A stretch of DNA of 64,000 nucleotides from Bufo bufo (GCF_905171765.1 NC_053392.1:404530565-404594564), one strand, 5' to 3'. Positions 1-11,199 are shown, counted from the stretch's first letter. Translations and numbers: made by a program. Notes: a model not told the origin generated them from the sequence alone.

Positions 1-890
1 GGATTGAAAAAGTAAAGGTAAAAATCAACTTCTGTCAGCTGCAGGGGTGGGAGGGGCGGTGACTTTCTCCCTGCAGCTCACGCTCAGACAGCACAGTGCT
101 GCTGTCTGAGAATGAGCTGTTCAAAAGGACATCCCTGTGTCCATCCAGGCCCTGTGCTGGACGGAGGACAGGGAGTCTGAAAGCCGGACTTTCCAGCCTA
201 AAATAGGACCTCTGGCCACCCTAGCGGCAGGTTTCTGTGGAGGTCACAGTTAAGGGGACGGTTGCTATGGAGGTCAGTGTTAAGGGGAAGATTGCTGTAG
301 AGGCCACTGTTAAGGGGACAGGGTGTTGTGGAAATCACTGTTAAGGAGATTGGGTACTGTGGAGGTCACTAATAAAGGGGCGACCGCTGTGGAGGTCACT
401 TTTAAAGGGGTGGGATGCTGTAGAGGTCACTGTTAAAGGGGAAGGCTGCTGTGGAGGTCACTGTTAAGGGGTGTGATGCTGTGGAGGTCACTGTAAAAGG
501 GGCGGGGGCTGTAGAGGTCACTGTTAAGGGGGCAGGGAATGGTGAAGGTCACTGTTAAGGGGACAGTCTGCTATGGATGTCAGTGTTAAGGCGCGGGGTA
601 CTGTAGAGGTCACTGTTAAGGGGGCAGAGTGTTGTGGAGGTCACATTTTAAGAGAATGAAGTTTTGTGGAGGTCACTGTTAAGGGGGCAGGTTATTGTGG
701 AAATCACTGTTAACGAGTCAGGGCACTGTGGAAGTCACTAATAAAGGGGCGGCCGCTGTGGAGATCACTGTTAAAGGGGCGGGGTACTGTAGATGTCACT
801 GTTATAGTGGATACTGTTGATCTCTTTTAACAACACACGCAATTAAATGAAAATAGATGAAATATACCCGTGCAAAGCCGGGTCCTTCTG

Positions 891-894
<4 letters not shown>
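1..894 (+). mobile_element. Possible Helitron 3' part, left end outside window
   Basis: The segment ends with features expected of a Helitron 3' terminus. A short hairpin (ACCCG at 866-870 pairing with CGGGT at 879-883) lies seven bases before CTAA at 891-894, followed directly by T, which fits insertion between A and T. Most of the body is the 30-bp minisatellite described separately, and the first 200 bases are unique-looking and GC-richer. Helitrons are rolling-circle elements that make no target duplication, so the boundary cannot be confirmed that way. No Rep/helicase coding is visible, so this would be a non-autonomous copy. The 5' TC end, if it exists, is off the left edge. Confidence 0.4.
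215..815. repeat. 30-bp minisatellite array, about 20 copies
   Basis: The phrase GGAGGTCACTGTTAAGGGG recurs about every 30 bases from about 215 to 815, separated by a variable G-rich half (for example GCGGGGTGCTGT). Units differ by point changes and one- to three-base length differences. Some units read GTGGAAATCAC or GTCAGTGTT instead. No long reading frame survives across it. It sits inside the Helitron-like segment, and non-autonomous Helitrons often carry such arrays. Confidence 0.85.

Positions 895-922
<28 letters not shown>
893..922. repeat. (TA)n microsatellite
   Basis: About 14 uninterrupted TA dinucleotides directly after the Helitron-like terminus. Confidence 0.95.
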
Positions 923-926
<4 letters not shown>

Positions 927-1827
927 TCCTTTAATCAGATCATCAGATTGACGATTTACACTGAATGGGGATCTCTGAGCATCAGAGGTCAGAACTAAGG
1001 TTATAGAGATATCTTGTTTGAGGCATGGCTCAGATTGCAGCTGTCTGCACTATACCTGGCTCCTAGATAAATAGAGGACTTATGTTTCCAGTGCTGCCAG
1101 TACTTTAACCTTCATGAGCACAAGTGTTCAGTCTGGGGTCTCTGCATTCACAAAGCCTGTCTCTAGAGACTTACACAAGCCATCAGCCATTTCTGTTCTT
1201 TCATCTGTGGTTTCGAAAGCATTCCTATCGCATGCAACTTCATGTTCCTATTAAATATTCTGATTGGAGAAGTGACCCTTCTCTTTCGGCTAACAAAAGG
1301 TACTGATGGGAAAAAGACAGAACAAATATTGGACATTTTACAAGTATGTTTAGTGAGATGCTATTTGAGACTTGCATAACAGGCAGGAATTATAAAACAT
1401 GAAGCTCATAGCATTGGAAATGTACAATGTTTCCACATTTTTGTCCTCTGAAAAAGCGTAGCTGATATGTCATTTAACCAAGGCTGTCGGTATCGATATC
1501 CAATGGATTACCATGTCACAAACCATTGTGAATATAGACTGCCCCCGTCGCATTTATAACATCTAAGCTTTACAGTTTTTATTTTATACTTAATCTCAGC
1601 TACGTACATGCCTGATCAAATTTATGCATTTGAAAATCTAAAGAGGCTTTGATAATTATTAATATTGACTTGTACTGTGTGCTGACATTAGGGGCCAGTT
1701 TGGTGAGGGAATATTGTTTTTATAGGCATGTTTCCATAAGCATTGGATGTATCCATTAGGATCTATGGATATATCCCATACATATGAACTGCATAAACTT
1801 TCACCAAAATCATTACACGGTGACAAA
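923..1827. other. No feature seen
   Basis: AT-rich unique-looking sequence. A 60-codon frame at 1124-1306 has no recognisable motif, and I treat it as chance. Confidence 0.5.
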
Positions 1828-1930
1828 TAGAGATGAACGAATTTCTCAAAAATTAGATTCAGCCGGTTTGCCAAATTCTTCGAAAAAATTTGGTTCAATC
1901 CGAATTTATTTGTTGCAAAACACGTTAAAA
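1828..1930 (+). mobile_element. Possible hAT element left end
   Basis: The sequence starting TAGAGATGAACGAATTTC resembles the TAG-G-TGA-CGAA starts of the other hAT elements in this window, and is followed by AATTC-type motifs common in their subterminal regions. A matching right end and 8-bp duplication were not found, so this may be a fragment. It could be the far end of the hAT whose transposase remnant lies at 6538-8000. Confidence 0.35.
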
Positions 1931-2069
1931 CATCTATTTCCTGGCTGCAGAGAGCCTTTATAGTGGTGTAGAACACTGTGCCTTGCAGTAACACGCATAA
2001 GGAGTTTACTGTGGTAGTGAAATAATACTGTGAGTCCGTATGAGATGCAGATGGCAGGCGTCGCTCTTA

Positions 2070-3030
2070 GGCCCCTTTCACACGGGCGAGTATTCCGCGC
2101 GGATGCGATGCGTGAGTTGAACGCATTCATTTCTATGGGGCTGTTCATATGAGAGGTGATTTTCACGCATCACTTGTGCGTTGCGTGAAAATCGCAGCAT
2201 GCTCTATATTCTGAGTTTTTCACATAACGCAGGCCCCATAGAAATGAATGGAGTTGCGTGAAAATCGCAAGCATCCACAAGCAAGTGCGGATGCGGTGCG
2301 ATTTTCACGCACGGTTGCTAGGAGACGACCGGGGTGGAGACCCGATCATTATTATTTTCCCTTATAACATGGTTATAAGGGAAAATAATAGCATTCTGAA
2401 TACAGAATGCATAGTAAAATAGCGCTGGAGGGGTTAAAAAAAAATAAAAAATAATATAACTCACCTTAATCCACTTGATCGCGGAAGCCGGCATCTCCTT
2501 CTGTCTCCTTTGCTGAACAGGACCTGTGATGAGCATTCATTACAGGAAAATGACCTGTGGTGACGTCACTCCGGTCATCACATGATCCATCACATGATCT
2601 TTTACCATGGTGATGGATCATGTGATGACCGGAGTGACGTCACCACAGGTGATTTTCCTTTAATGAATGCTCACCACAGGTCCTGTTCAGCAAAGGAGAC
2701 AGAAGGAGATGCCGGCCTCCGCGATCAAGTGGATTAAGGTGAGTTAAATTATTTTTTTTTTAACCCCTCCAGCGCTATTTTACTATGCATTCTGTATTCA
2801 GAATGCTATTATTTTCCCTTATAACCATGTTATAAGGGAAAATAATACAATCTACAGAACACCAATCCCAAGCCCGAACTTCTGTGAAGAAGTTCGGGTT
2901 TGGGTACCAAACATGCGTGATTTTTCTCACGCGAGTGCAAAACGCATTACAATGTTTTGCACTTGAGCAGAAAAATCGCGGGTGTTCCCATAACGCACCC
3001 GCACATTTTCCCGCACGTGTGAAAGAGGCC
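2070..3030. mobile_element. Harbinger-like MITE, 961 bp, TTA duplication
   Basis: The inverted ends GGCCCCTTTCACACGGGCG (from 2070) and the complement of the sequence ending at 3030 (GGCCTCTTTCACACGTGCGG) match at most positions. They are flanked by TTA on both sides (2067-2069 and 3031-3033). Three-base TWA duplications are typical of PIF/Harbinger elements and their MITEs. There is no transposase. The interior is dominated by a ~500-bp palindrome. A truncated member of the same family is at about 8001-8302. Confidence 0.75.
2349..2848. repeat. Near-perfect ~500-bp palindrome
   Basis: The two arms (about 2349-2592 and 2610-2848) are reverse complements with few differences, centred near 2600. 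The arms include the landmarks TTCCCTTATAAC at each outer edge, GCATTCTGTATTCAGAATGC, CTCCTTCTGTCTCC and GTGACGTCACTCCGG. The outer edge of each arm also contains its own small hairpin around CATGGTTATAAG. Single-stranded, this would fold into a hairpin of roughly 240 base pairs. Confidence 0.85.
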
Positions 3031-3033
3031 TTA

Positions 3034-3379
3034 GAATCACTGCACACTTCACTTATTTGGGCAGTCACGGGGCCAAAACTGACCAATTAACTCAAGTATG
3101 AACTCAGCCTTACAGGTCGATGTTAGCATCAAGAAGAAGCGCACTCCTTTTACGCCGTCGTCAGCTGATTCCACCTAGATGTCTACAGAACCTGTTCTAT
3201 TAAACGCTTACACAAGTAGAGCCCCTTATCACAGAGTGGAGAGGGTGTCAGCAGTAAGTTTGTGTTGACGTCACTGATTATTTTGCCCTTCCTCTGATCT
3301 GTCAGAACAATAACCCCCAAATAACAGATCCTGTCTGTTGAGCATCCACCTTCACTCAGTCAGTAATCCATTAGTATTC
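3034..3379. other. No feature seen
   Basis: Mixed-composition sequence between two transposons. No coding or repeat signal recognised. Confidence 0.5.
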
Positions 3380-3758
3380 CTAAAGATTAGTGTTGATCGC
3401 AAATATTCTAATCACAAATTTTATTGCGAATATCGGCACGTCGAGAATTCGCAAAGATAGTGCTATACATTCTTAATCGCGAATATTCTAGTTATTTTTT
3501 TCATCAGTAACCTTCCTTCTTGCTTGTGGGCAAATGAGAAGGCTGCAATATCTTTGACAGAGCTGAGCAACATCCCTAGCAACCAATAGGAAAATTGCCT
3601 TCCCATTTACTATATAAGAAACTCTCCTGCAGCCATTTTCTGCAGTTTTTCTGCAGTTCTGAGAGAGAGCAGTGACATTGCTGTGCTCTGTGCTTTCATC
3701 TGGATCCTATTCCTTATCCAATTACATTAGATAGTTAGTAATCATATATATATATATA

Positions 3759-5337
3759 CACTGCTCAAAAAAATAAAGGGAACACAAAAATAACACATCC
3801 TAGATCTGAATTAATTAAATATTCTTCTGAAATACTTTGTTCTTTACATAGTTGAATGTGCTGACAACAAAATCACACAAAAATTAAAAAATGGAAATCA
3901 AATTTTTCAACCCATGGAGGTCTGGATTTGGAGTCACACTCAAAATTAAAGTGGAAAAACACACTACAGGCTGATCCAACTTTGATGTAATGTCCTTAAA
4001 ACAAGTCAAAATGAGGCTCAGTAGTGTGTGTGGCCTCCACGTGCCTGTATGACCTCCCTACAACGCCTGTGCATGCTCCTGATGAGGTGGCGGACGGTCT
4101 CCTGAGGCATCTCCTCCCAGACCTGGACTAAAGCATCTGCCAACTCCTGGACAGTCTGTGGTGCAACGTGACGTTGGTGGATAGAACGAGACATGATGTC
4201 CCAGATGTGCTTAATTGGATTCAGGTCTGGGGAACGGGCGGGCCAGTCCATAGCATCAATGCCTTCATCTTGCAGGAACTGCTGACACACTCCAGCCACA
4301 TGAGGTCTAGCATTGTCTTGCATTAGGAGGAACCCAGGGCCAACCGCACCAGCATATGGTCTCACAAGGGGTCTGAGGATCTCATCTCGGTACCTAATGG
4401 CAGTCAGGCTACCTCTGGCGAGCACATGGAGGGCTGTGCGGCCCTCCAAAGAAATGCCACCCCACACCATTACTGACCCAATGCCAAACCGGTCATGCTG
4501 GAGGATGTTGCAGGCAGCATAAAGTTCTCCATGGCGTCTCCAGACTCTGTCACGTCTGTCACATGGGCTCAGTGTGAACCTGCTTTCATCTGTGAAGAGC
4601 ACAGGGCGCCAGTGGCGAATTTGCCAATCTTGGTGTTCTCTGGCAAATGCCAAACGTCCTGCGCGGTGTTGGGCTGTAAGCACAACCCCCACCTGTGGAC
4701 GACGGGCCCTCATATCACCCTCATGGAGTCTGTTTCTGACCGTTTGAGCAGACACATGCACATTTGTGGCCTGCTGGAGGTCATTTTGCAGGACTCTGGC
4801 AGTGCTCCTCCTGTTCCTCCTTGCACAAAGGCGGAGGTAGCGGTCCTGCTGCTGGGTTGTTGCCCTCCTATGGCCTCCTCCACGTCTCCTGATGTACTGG
4901 CCTGTCTCCTGGTAGCGCCTCCATGCTCTGGACACTATGCTGACAGACACAGCGAACCTTCTTGCCACAGCTCGCATTGATGTGCCATCCTGGATAAGCT
5001 GCACTACCTGAGCCACTTGTGTGGGTTGTAGACTCCGTCTCATGCTACCACTAGAGTGAAAGCACCGCCAGCATTCAAAAGTGACCAAAACATCAGCCAG
5101 GAAGCATAGGAACTGAGAAGTGGTCTGTGGTCACCACCTGCAGAACCACTCCTTTATTGGGGGTGTCTTGCTAATTGCCTATAATTTCCACCTGTTGTCT
5201 AGCCCATTTGCACAACAGCATGTGAAATTGATTGTCACTCAGTGTTGCTTCCTAAGTGGACAGTTTGATTTCACAGAAGTGTGATTGACTTGGAGTTACA
5301 TTGTGTTCTTTAAGTGTCCCCTTTATTTTTTTGAGCA

Positions 5338-5340
<3 letters not shown>
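3759..5340 (-). mobile_element. Tc1-like transposon, full length, 1582 bp
   Basis: The ends are inverted repeats starting CACTGCTCAAAAAAATAAAG, flanked by TA on each side, as expected for Tc1/mariner. The element inserted inside a (TA)n run within the hAT MITE. It carries one transposase gene on the minus strand with an unbroken frame. A second, inverted and damaged copy of the same family lies at 22524-24094. The outer ~250 bases at each end are non-coding. Confidence 0.93.
4018..5088 (-). CDS. Tc1-like transposase, intact frame, catalytic Glu replaced by Lys
   Basis: This encodes a 356-residue cut-and-paste transposase of the Tc1/mariner superfamily, which in active form binds its inverted repeats and excises DNA at TA. 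The N-terminal ~110 residues form the helix-turn-helix region ([20 protein letters not shown], then a basic GRPR-like stretch RRRGGGHRR). The catalytic domain follows: first Asp in FTDESRF, second Asp in MQDNARPH. The residue 35 positions after the second Asp, where DD34E enzymes need Glu, is Lys in NPIKHIWD (codon at 4210-4212). The sister copy at 22.5-24.1 kb keeps Glu there. Length is normal for the family. The first Met may be upstream of the true start, because a second Met 16 residues in (MRRSLQPTQ) fits the family better. The frame is intact, but the enzyme is predicted inactive. Confidence 0.93.
   Translation of the reverse strand: MVTFECWRCFHSSGSMRRSLQPTQVAQVVQLIQDGTSMRAVARRFAVSVSIVSRAWRRYQETGQYIRRRGGGHRRATTQQQDRYLRLCARRNRRSTARVLQNDLQQATNVHVSAQTVRNRLHEGDMRARRPQVGVVLTAQHRAGRLAFAREHQDWQIRHWRPVLFTDESRFTLSPCDRRDRVWRRHGELYAACNILQHDRFGIGSVMVWGGISLEGRTALHVLARGSLTAIRYRDEILRPLVRPYAGAVGPGFLLMQDNARPHVAGVCQQFLQDEGIDAMDWPARSPDLNPIKHIWDIMSRSIHQRHVAPQTVQELADALVQVWEEMPQETVRHLIRSMHRRCREVIQARGGHTHY

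Positions 5341-5376
<36 letters not shown>
5341..5376. repeat. (TA)n microsatellite
   Basis: Continues the (TA)n run interrupted by the Tc1 insertion. The left part is at about 3745-3758. Confidence 0.95.
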
Positions 5377-5377
<1 letters not shown>

Positions 5378-5999
5378 CAGATAGTTAGTGGGAGATGGTC
5401 AGTGTAGGTTAGATAGTGATATAGGTTTTAGTGCAGGGTGTTAGGTAGTCTGATAGGAATTACTGTTTGTCTGCTGTCCATACCTACATGTTACAGACAT
5501 AGTGCTGTGATGTCATAACAATGCTTAGTGCACCAATCAGTAATATCTACTCATACCTGATAAAATGTGAAGTTGCATGTATTGCGCAACAAATACGCAC
5601 ATCATTAGTGTCGATTTGTCCAATCGCGAAAATAATCACTGGAGATCATGAATTCTAAAATGCAAAATTTATTGCGAATGTTATGCAAAAAATTCGCAAA
5701 ATATTGCGAAAATTAATATTGCCTATGCCGCTCATCACAACTAAAGATAAAAAAAAGCAGGAGTGGTTCCAAAACAGAGAACACGTGAATGGAATATTTG
5801 CATTTCTTCTGTGTTTTGTACCCACTTTTGGCTACCAAATAATAAGCCAATTCTGAAACAAAATAGGGACCATGTCATGCAAGCCTTACAGCTGTTACAT
5901 AGACAGGATCCGTTGTGCGTCTCATTTTTCCTTCCTTCTGACAAATCAGAAGAAGGGTCAAATAAATGATGATGCCAGCCAGGCCGAAAGGCAAAATAG

Positions 6000-6380
6000 T
6001 GGCCCAGTCATGAAGTGGAGATGGTGGGAACAGCATGAGAAGTCCACAAAGTGTCCATATGACAGGTGGAAGCAGCATGAGGAGACCACAGAGTGGCCCA
6101 ATGACAGTGTGGAGGTGGCTGCAGCATCAGGAGTAGGCCACAGAGTAGCACAATGAGAGTGTGGAGGTGGCAGCAGCATCAGGAGGCCACAGAGTGTCAA
6201 GTTGACATAGTGTTGAGGTTGCATCAGCATCAAGAGACCACAGAATGGCAAGGTGACATAGTGTAGAGGTGGCAGCAGCATCAGGATACCACAGAGTGGC
6301 AAGGTGACATAGTGTAGAGGTGGCAGCAGCATCAGGAGGCCACAGAGTGGCAAGGTGACATAGTGTGGAGGTGGGTGACA
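6000..6380. repeat. 51-bp minisatellite
   Basis: Units of 51 bases starting GCAGCAGCATCAGGAGG recur at 6171, 6222, 6273 and 6324, with more diverged copies on the left to about 6000. Because 51 is 17 codons, the minus strand reads as a repeating Leu/Pro/Cys-rich peptide without stops. I regard that as a consequence of the repeat, not a gene. The array lies just beyond the 3' end of the hAT transposase remnant and may be part of that element's non-coding tail. Confidence 0.85.
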
Positions 6381-6537
6381 ATACCAATACCAGCTGAAGA
6401 TGGTGGGTGAAAGAAGGAGTACTTGGCATCAGATGTGTGACATCAGGTGGGTGGCAGCATCAGAATAGTAACTGAGGCAGGTAGCCAGAAGAAACCGGTC
6501 TCTTTTGTCGAAGTGTTGGTATGGGGCCATGGATGAT

Positions 6538-8000
6538 CTAGTCTGATGCATCAGGTATTGCTGGGTGGAAATACTGGCTGATCCACGCCTGATTCATCTT
6601 GACAAAGGTCAGTCTCTAAACATTTTGGGTGGACTGGCGAGTTATTCTTGGGGTAACTATGGCGTTCTCTGCACTAAACATCCGCTCTGATGCCAAACTA
6701 CTGGCCGGGTAGGACAGCTTTTCCAGGGCAAACTCTGCCAGTTGCGGCCGCAAATCCAGTTTGGCTGCCAAGTAGTCCAGCAGATCTTCAATGTGGGGTG
6801 GCCACATGCTGTTCAAGTATGCCACCACCTGCTGGTTCAGGTCCTGCTCCAGGTCTACCTGCTGATGGGGAGTAGTTTCTTCACTAGGCGGGTGAAGAAA
6901 ACTGCTCATCAGCGACTCTAGACTCAAGCTGCTGCTGATGGAGCTGGAACTGCTCCTATCCCCCCACCCTGACACAGCAGCCATGGTAGAGGAACGTGAG
7001 GCACAGAGGGGCCACCCTGGTCAGACCTGCAAGAGGATGGATGATGGCGCAGACAGGTTGCGGCCAACTGACTACATAGGATGGCTCTATAGTAGTTCAG
7101 TTTGTTCTACCTTTTAACAGGTTTTTTAAAAAAGGCCTCCATTTTGGACCGGTAGCAAGGGTCCAACAAGGTGGAGAGCCTGAAGTCCTCACTCTGCCAA
7201 ATGGTGACAATTCGGCTGTCACTACGCAAGCAAGTGAGCATGCAGCGGGCCATTTGTGCAAGTGACTCGGAGGAACTCCCTGCCTCCATCTCCACTGCAT
7301 ACTGCCATGGTGTGTCTGGCTCCTCTGCCTCGTCTTCTTCATCGCTCTGTAGCTCCTCTGGCTGCTCATGCTCCTCTCCTGTCACCTGTGTATAAAAAAC
7401 ACCCATTTCGCTACACCTTACTTGTGCTTCAATGTGCTCCTCCTCCTCCAGTTCAGCCCTCACAGTGCTCATGTGGCCGTGAGATCTAGGCACCACATCT
7501 ACATTCCCCTGACCAGCCAGATTTACCAGCAACTGTTCCAGGACATGAAGCAGTGGAATGACGTTGTTCATCCCATAGTCCTGGCGACTTAAAAATAACG
7601 TGGCCTCCTTAAAGGGCTGAGCAAACGGCAGGTGTCACACATTAGCTGCCACTGGCTGACATCGAAGTTACACAGGGGAGAACTCCTGTCCACTTGGATC
7701 ATCAAGAAATCATTTATGGTCTTTCTCTGTTCGTATAGTCGGTCCAACATATGGAGGGTGGAATTCCAACGAAAATGTCGAATATCAGCCTATGTTGGGG
7801 GATGCCATTCTGCCGCTGAAGCTCAAGGAGGGTGTACTTTGCAGTGTAAGAGTGGCTGAAGTGCATGAAAAGTTTCCTGGGTATTTTTAGGATGTCTTAA
7901 AAATGGGTGGAAGACTTCAGGAACCGATTGACAACTAGATTGACGCAGCGCTGACATAATGTTCTTCCCGTTGTCGGTCACCATGGTTCCGATTTTATCG
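6538..8000 (-). pseudogene. hAT transposase remnant
   Basis: Several frames on the minus strand together read as the second half of a hAT transposase. In protein order: a catalytic-core piece with MVTDNGKNIMSAL (the Asp-containing TDN motif of hAT enzymes); a middle piece with LSTLLDPCYRSKM, matching the family LDPRYK region; and the C-terminal dimerisation domain with YPASSLASERMFSAENAIVT, then LTFVKMNQAWI. The pieces are separated by frameshifts, and the C-terminal domain contains a TAG before LTFVKMNQAWI. The BED zinc finger and the first catalytic Asp are missing. The 5' side is cut off by a Harbinger-like MITE. Not functional. Confidence 0.85.
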
Positions 8001-8302
8001 CGCAGGTGCAATGCGATCTAATGCATTTTGCACACGCGTGATACTGAATGTTTACAAACAACATCTCTTAGCAACCATCCGTGAAAAAAAAAGGCATCGC
8101 ATCCGCATTTGCGTAGCCCCATTAACTTGTATGGTGCCAGCGTTGCATGAAAATCACAGAACATGCTGCGATTTTCACGCAACTCACAACTGATGCGTGA
8201 AAACCAACGCTCATGCCCCATTGAAATGAATTCTGTGTGGGCGCAATGTATTTGCATCATGCATTGCACCCGCTCGGAATACTCGCTTGTGTGAAAGGGC
8301 CC
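8001..8302. mobile_element. Harbinger-like MITE, left end truncated
   Basis: The right end (CTTGTGTGAAAGGGCCC ending 8302, followed by TTA) and the interior with repeated GCGTGAAAA/TTTTCACGC motifs match the 961-bp MITE at 2070-3030. No left inverted repeat or TTA is visible at the junction with the hAT remnant, so the copy is truncated or rearranged. Confidence 0.65.
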
Positions 8303-8305
8303 TTA

Positions 8306-9147
8306 AGGTGTTTACTCCCCAAAAGTAGCATTAAAAGTTCACATGCCATAAGTGCACCATAACTTTTGACTTTTTATGCTTCTCTGAAACCAACTTAACC
8401 AAGGAGTTACACATGATGGTTTTTTAGAAACTGTAATATGAAATACTTCCTGTAACAGTCAGTGCTGCTGCCATGTTCTTCTTTACAAACTGGGGAGAAG
8501 CATGGTTAGAAATCTGTTCATTAGTCATTATACTAATATTAATGTGTTTGGGGTAAACTGTAATAATTTGTTATAATAGCAGCTGATATAAAATAGAATG
8601 TGGCAATGTAAGATATTTTCATTTTTATTTCTTAAAACTGTTAGAAACCTCCAGTATTGAAATGTTATGCTGCGGCTGTTTAGTAAGCTTTTGTGACTTT
8701 TCTGGCAAGCATGATTGTGTATTTTTATTATACATGGAAAAAAGGCAGATTATGCATAAATAGTTTTTGTTCAGGTCTGGCAAGCAGCTCCATCTAGGAG
8801 TATATACATTTTTGTGTGAATTTTTTTTTACACATCTTTTACAATATTAACCCATCTAGACTCATTTATGACTGTTAAACAAGTGTCCTCAGATGAAATG
8901 GGTACAGTCACATGCCGTATTTATAGGTACGCCCATTCCACAATTTTGTGGAACAGATACGAACCTAAAATGCGGAACTCACATGGCCGGTACCCATGTT
9001 TTACGGATCTGCAATTTACGGACCGCAAAACACATAAAGTTGTGTGAATGTACCCTTAGTCTGCTGATCAACAGTAAATGATACTTTCATAAAGCTACCA
9101 CATAACTATATCATGTTGTTCTGACATAGTGCCTTCCAGTCTTACCA
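8306..9147. other. No feature seen
   Basis: AT-rich unique-looking sequence without repeats or coding motifs that I recognise. Confidence 0.5.
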
Positions 9148-9150
9148 TTA

Positions 9151-9600
9151 GGCCTCATGCACACGACAGTGTTTTTTCACTGTCAGTGATTTGGCTTCAG
9201 TGGTCCGTGTCCGATTTTGCTTCAGTTGTGTTTCCTTGTGTCTTCCTTTTTTTTTGTCTGACAGGGGAAAAAAAAGGAAGGTTAATGAAAAGTGTAATTT
9301 TATTGCACCAAGGTCTGTAGAAAAAAGCGGACACAGATGACATACCAGTTGTGCATCCGTTTTTTTTTTTTTTTGACGGACCCATTGACTTGAATGGGTC
9401 CGTCCTCCGTTTTCCACTGACAAGAATAGAACAGGTTATATTTTTTTGACGGACTGGAATCACGGATCACAGACGCGGAGAAAAAACTGAGGACTATCAG
9501 TTTTTTTTCACAGCTCCATAGAAATGAATGGGACCCCCGCTAAACTGTGAAAAATTACGGAACGGACGCAGATGCACACAACGGTCGTGTGCATGAGGCC
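9151..9600. mobile_element. Harbinger-like MITE, 450 bp, exact ends
   Basis: The first 17 bases, GGCCTCATGCACACGAC, are repeated exactly inverted at the right end (ending 9600). TTA flanks both sides (9148-9150 and 9601-9603). The interior has A/T tracts and GACGGACC-type motifs in opposing orientation (AATGGGTCCGTC near 9390) and no coding potential. Confidence 0.85.
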
Positions 9601-9603
9601 TTA

Positions 9604-10904
9604 GCATGTATATTGTATAAATATTGCTGTATATGTGTTCAGATCAAATTATGATTTGATGAAATTATACATAAGACACAAACACACCACACACATAACC
9701 ATACATACTCCTGCACATCTTTTACACTTCTAGGTGAATGCACATGGGTTTCTGTTACTATGCCCTCAATGTTTTCCTATGCAAAAATGGTCATGGTGAC
9801 CCTGCAACCATCACAAAAAGTCATACCTGGTCTGATTTTTGGAGACTGGGCATATGGTTGACTGCAAACTTGTCTACATTAGGGAAACACTGAGGCTGTG
9901 GGCAGTCATGCCATGATTTTACTTTGACCTGCTACAAAAAAATGTTGCTACTGTATGTAGCCCTAGTTTATATATTACCAAATGTTTTTCCCAGCGCCAT
10001 CTAGAGAATTTGAGAAGTGATCTATTTTTTTTTTTTTCTGTGTAGCTCCTGCATTTTCCCTCTTCTGTGGTCCAATATCTTTAAAGATATGTTAGAAGAT
10101 GTTATAAATTTAGGTGGTAATAATATGTATCCAAATATAATCTTGTACTTGCTCCACATGAAATGTATTGCTTTCTGTTCCATTACTGGTGCATGGTTAG
10201 ATGCACAATGCCCAAGCGGTGTACACACTTTATTGTCTGATCATTTCAGTATGTATCTGAAGGCACAGACGCTTCGCTTATTTGTGGCACAACCAGCAGG
10301 GTTTCAGCGTGTAACATTATTCAGCCCCACTTTGTTTCATTATTGATCCTTCTTTGCTACACAAGCAATTTTGAAAGTTTTACCTTATTATTACAGCAAT
10401 AAAACTGCTCAGCAACTCAGATAAAAATATCAATCCCTTTTACAACAATTTAATATATCATCTGCTGTTTTTTGTCAGGGAGAAACACACGCACACAATG
10501 CCTTTGTTTTCATATTAGGACTTCAATAAAAAATGTGAAGTAGGCAAGGATTCTGTTTGATCCTGGCTAGAATTTCCAGGGAATGGAAACTAGTGATAAC
10601 AGCTGTCATACTGGCTTCATTTCAATGTATTTGTTTCAGAAGCAAATCACAAGTGTATTTGTACTTGACTTGCATCATTCGTAAAACTTGTCCATGTGTT
10701 CCTCCGTCACGGTGACATCTGACAGGGGTTTTCAGAAATGTTTCTGAAAATAGCATCGTGTCTTGCAGTAGTTTATAGGGACATGACACAGTCATTTTTA
10801 ACCAGTGGATATATTTATGTCTCGTTCTCAGCCTCTCTTCTCTATTGATGTACGGACTACAGGAAATGGGACTGTACCAGTACTCAAAGAGCGGAAATGT
10901 ATAG
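9604..10904. other. No feature seen
   Basis: AT-rich unique-looking sequence. Open frames here (for example 10017-10346) lack recognisable motifs. Confidence 0.5.
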
Positions 10905-11030
10905 GGTGTAAAGGAAAACTGGCTTAGTTGCCCATAACAACCAATGAGATTCCACTAGAGGAGCTCTGCAAAATGAAAGGTGGAATCTGATTGGTTGCTA
11001 TGGGCAACTAAGCCAGTTGTCCTTTACACC
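10905..11030. mobile_element. Foldback MITE
   Basis: The left arm starts GGTGTAAAGGAAAACTGGC and the right arm ends with its complement CCAGTTGTCCTTTACACC. The motif TTAGTTGCCCATA...CAACCAAT pairs with ATTGGTTGCTATGGGCAACTAA. This is a short hairpin family common in amphibian DNA by my recollection. Confidence 0.7.
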
Positions 11031-11041
11031 AGTTTTGACAG

Positions 11042-11197
11042 AGGGAGATTTATCAAAACTGGTGCAAAGGAAGTTGGCTTAGTTGCCCATGACAACCAAT
11101 CAGATTCCACTTTCAATTTCTAAGAGCTCCTTTGGAAAGTGAAAGGATCAACTAAGGCAGTATTCCATTTGACCAGTTTTGATAAATCTTTCCCTAT
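11042..11197. mobile_element. Second foldback MITE of the same family
   Basis: The arms begin AGGGAGATTTATCAAAACTGG and end CCAGTTTTGATAAATCTTTCCCT. The interior repeats the CTTAGTTGCCCATGACAACC motif of the neighbour at 10905-11030. The right arm is more diverged. The two copies are separated by only 11 bases. Confidence 0.7.
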
Positions 11198-11199
11198 AG

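Larger units (their letters stand above)
3388..5740. mobile_element. hAT MITE with perfect 8-bp duplication, split by Tc1
   Basis: The direct repeat CTAAAGAT flanks the element exactly (3380-3387 and 5741-5748). The ends are imperfect inverted repeats: TAGTGTTGATCGC at the left, and TTGTGATGAGCGGC read inward from the right. Subterminal regions are rich in ATTCGCAA and its complement on both sides. Removing the Tc1 at 3759-5340 and one TA leaves about 770 bases with no transposase, so this is a non-autonomous hAT element. hAT transposases make 8-bp duplications, which fits. Confidence 0.8.

Noticed and set aside
5958..6429. Open frames of Leu/Pro/Cys-rich repeats on the minus strand
   Set aside because: The period is 51 bases, a multiple of three, so stop-free reading is automatic. 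No gene-like context, and the array decays on the left.
10017..10346. 109-codon frame with a hydrophobic start
   Set aside because: Begins in a T-tract, has no splice or family signals, and the length is within chance for AT-rich DNA.
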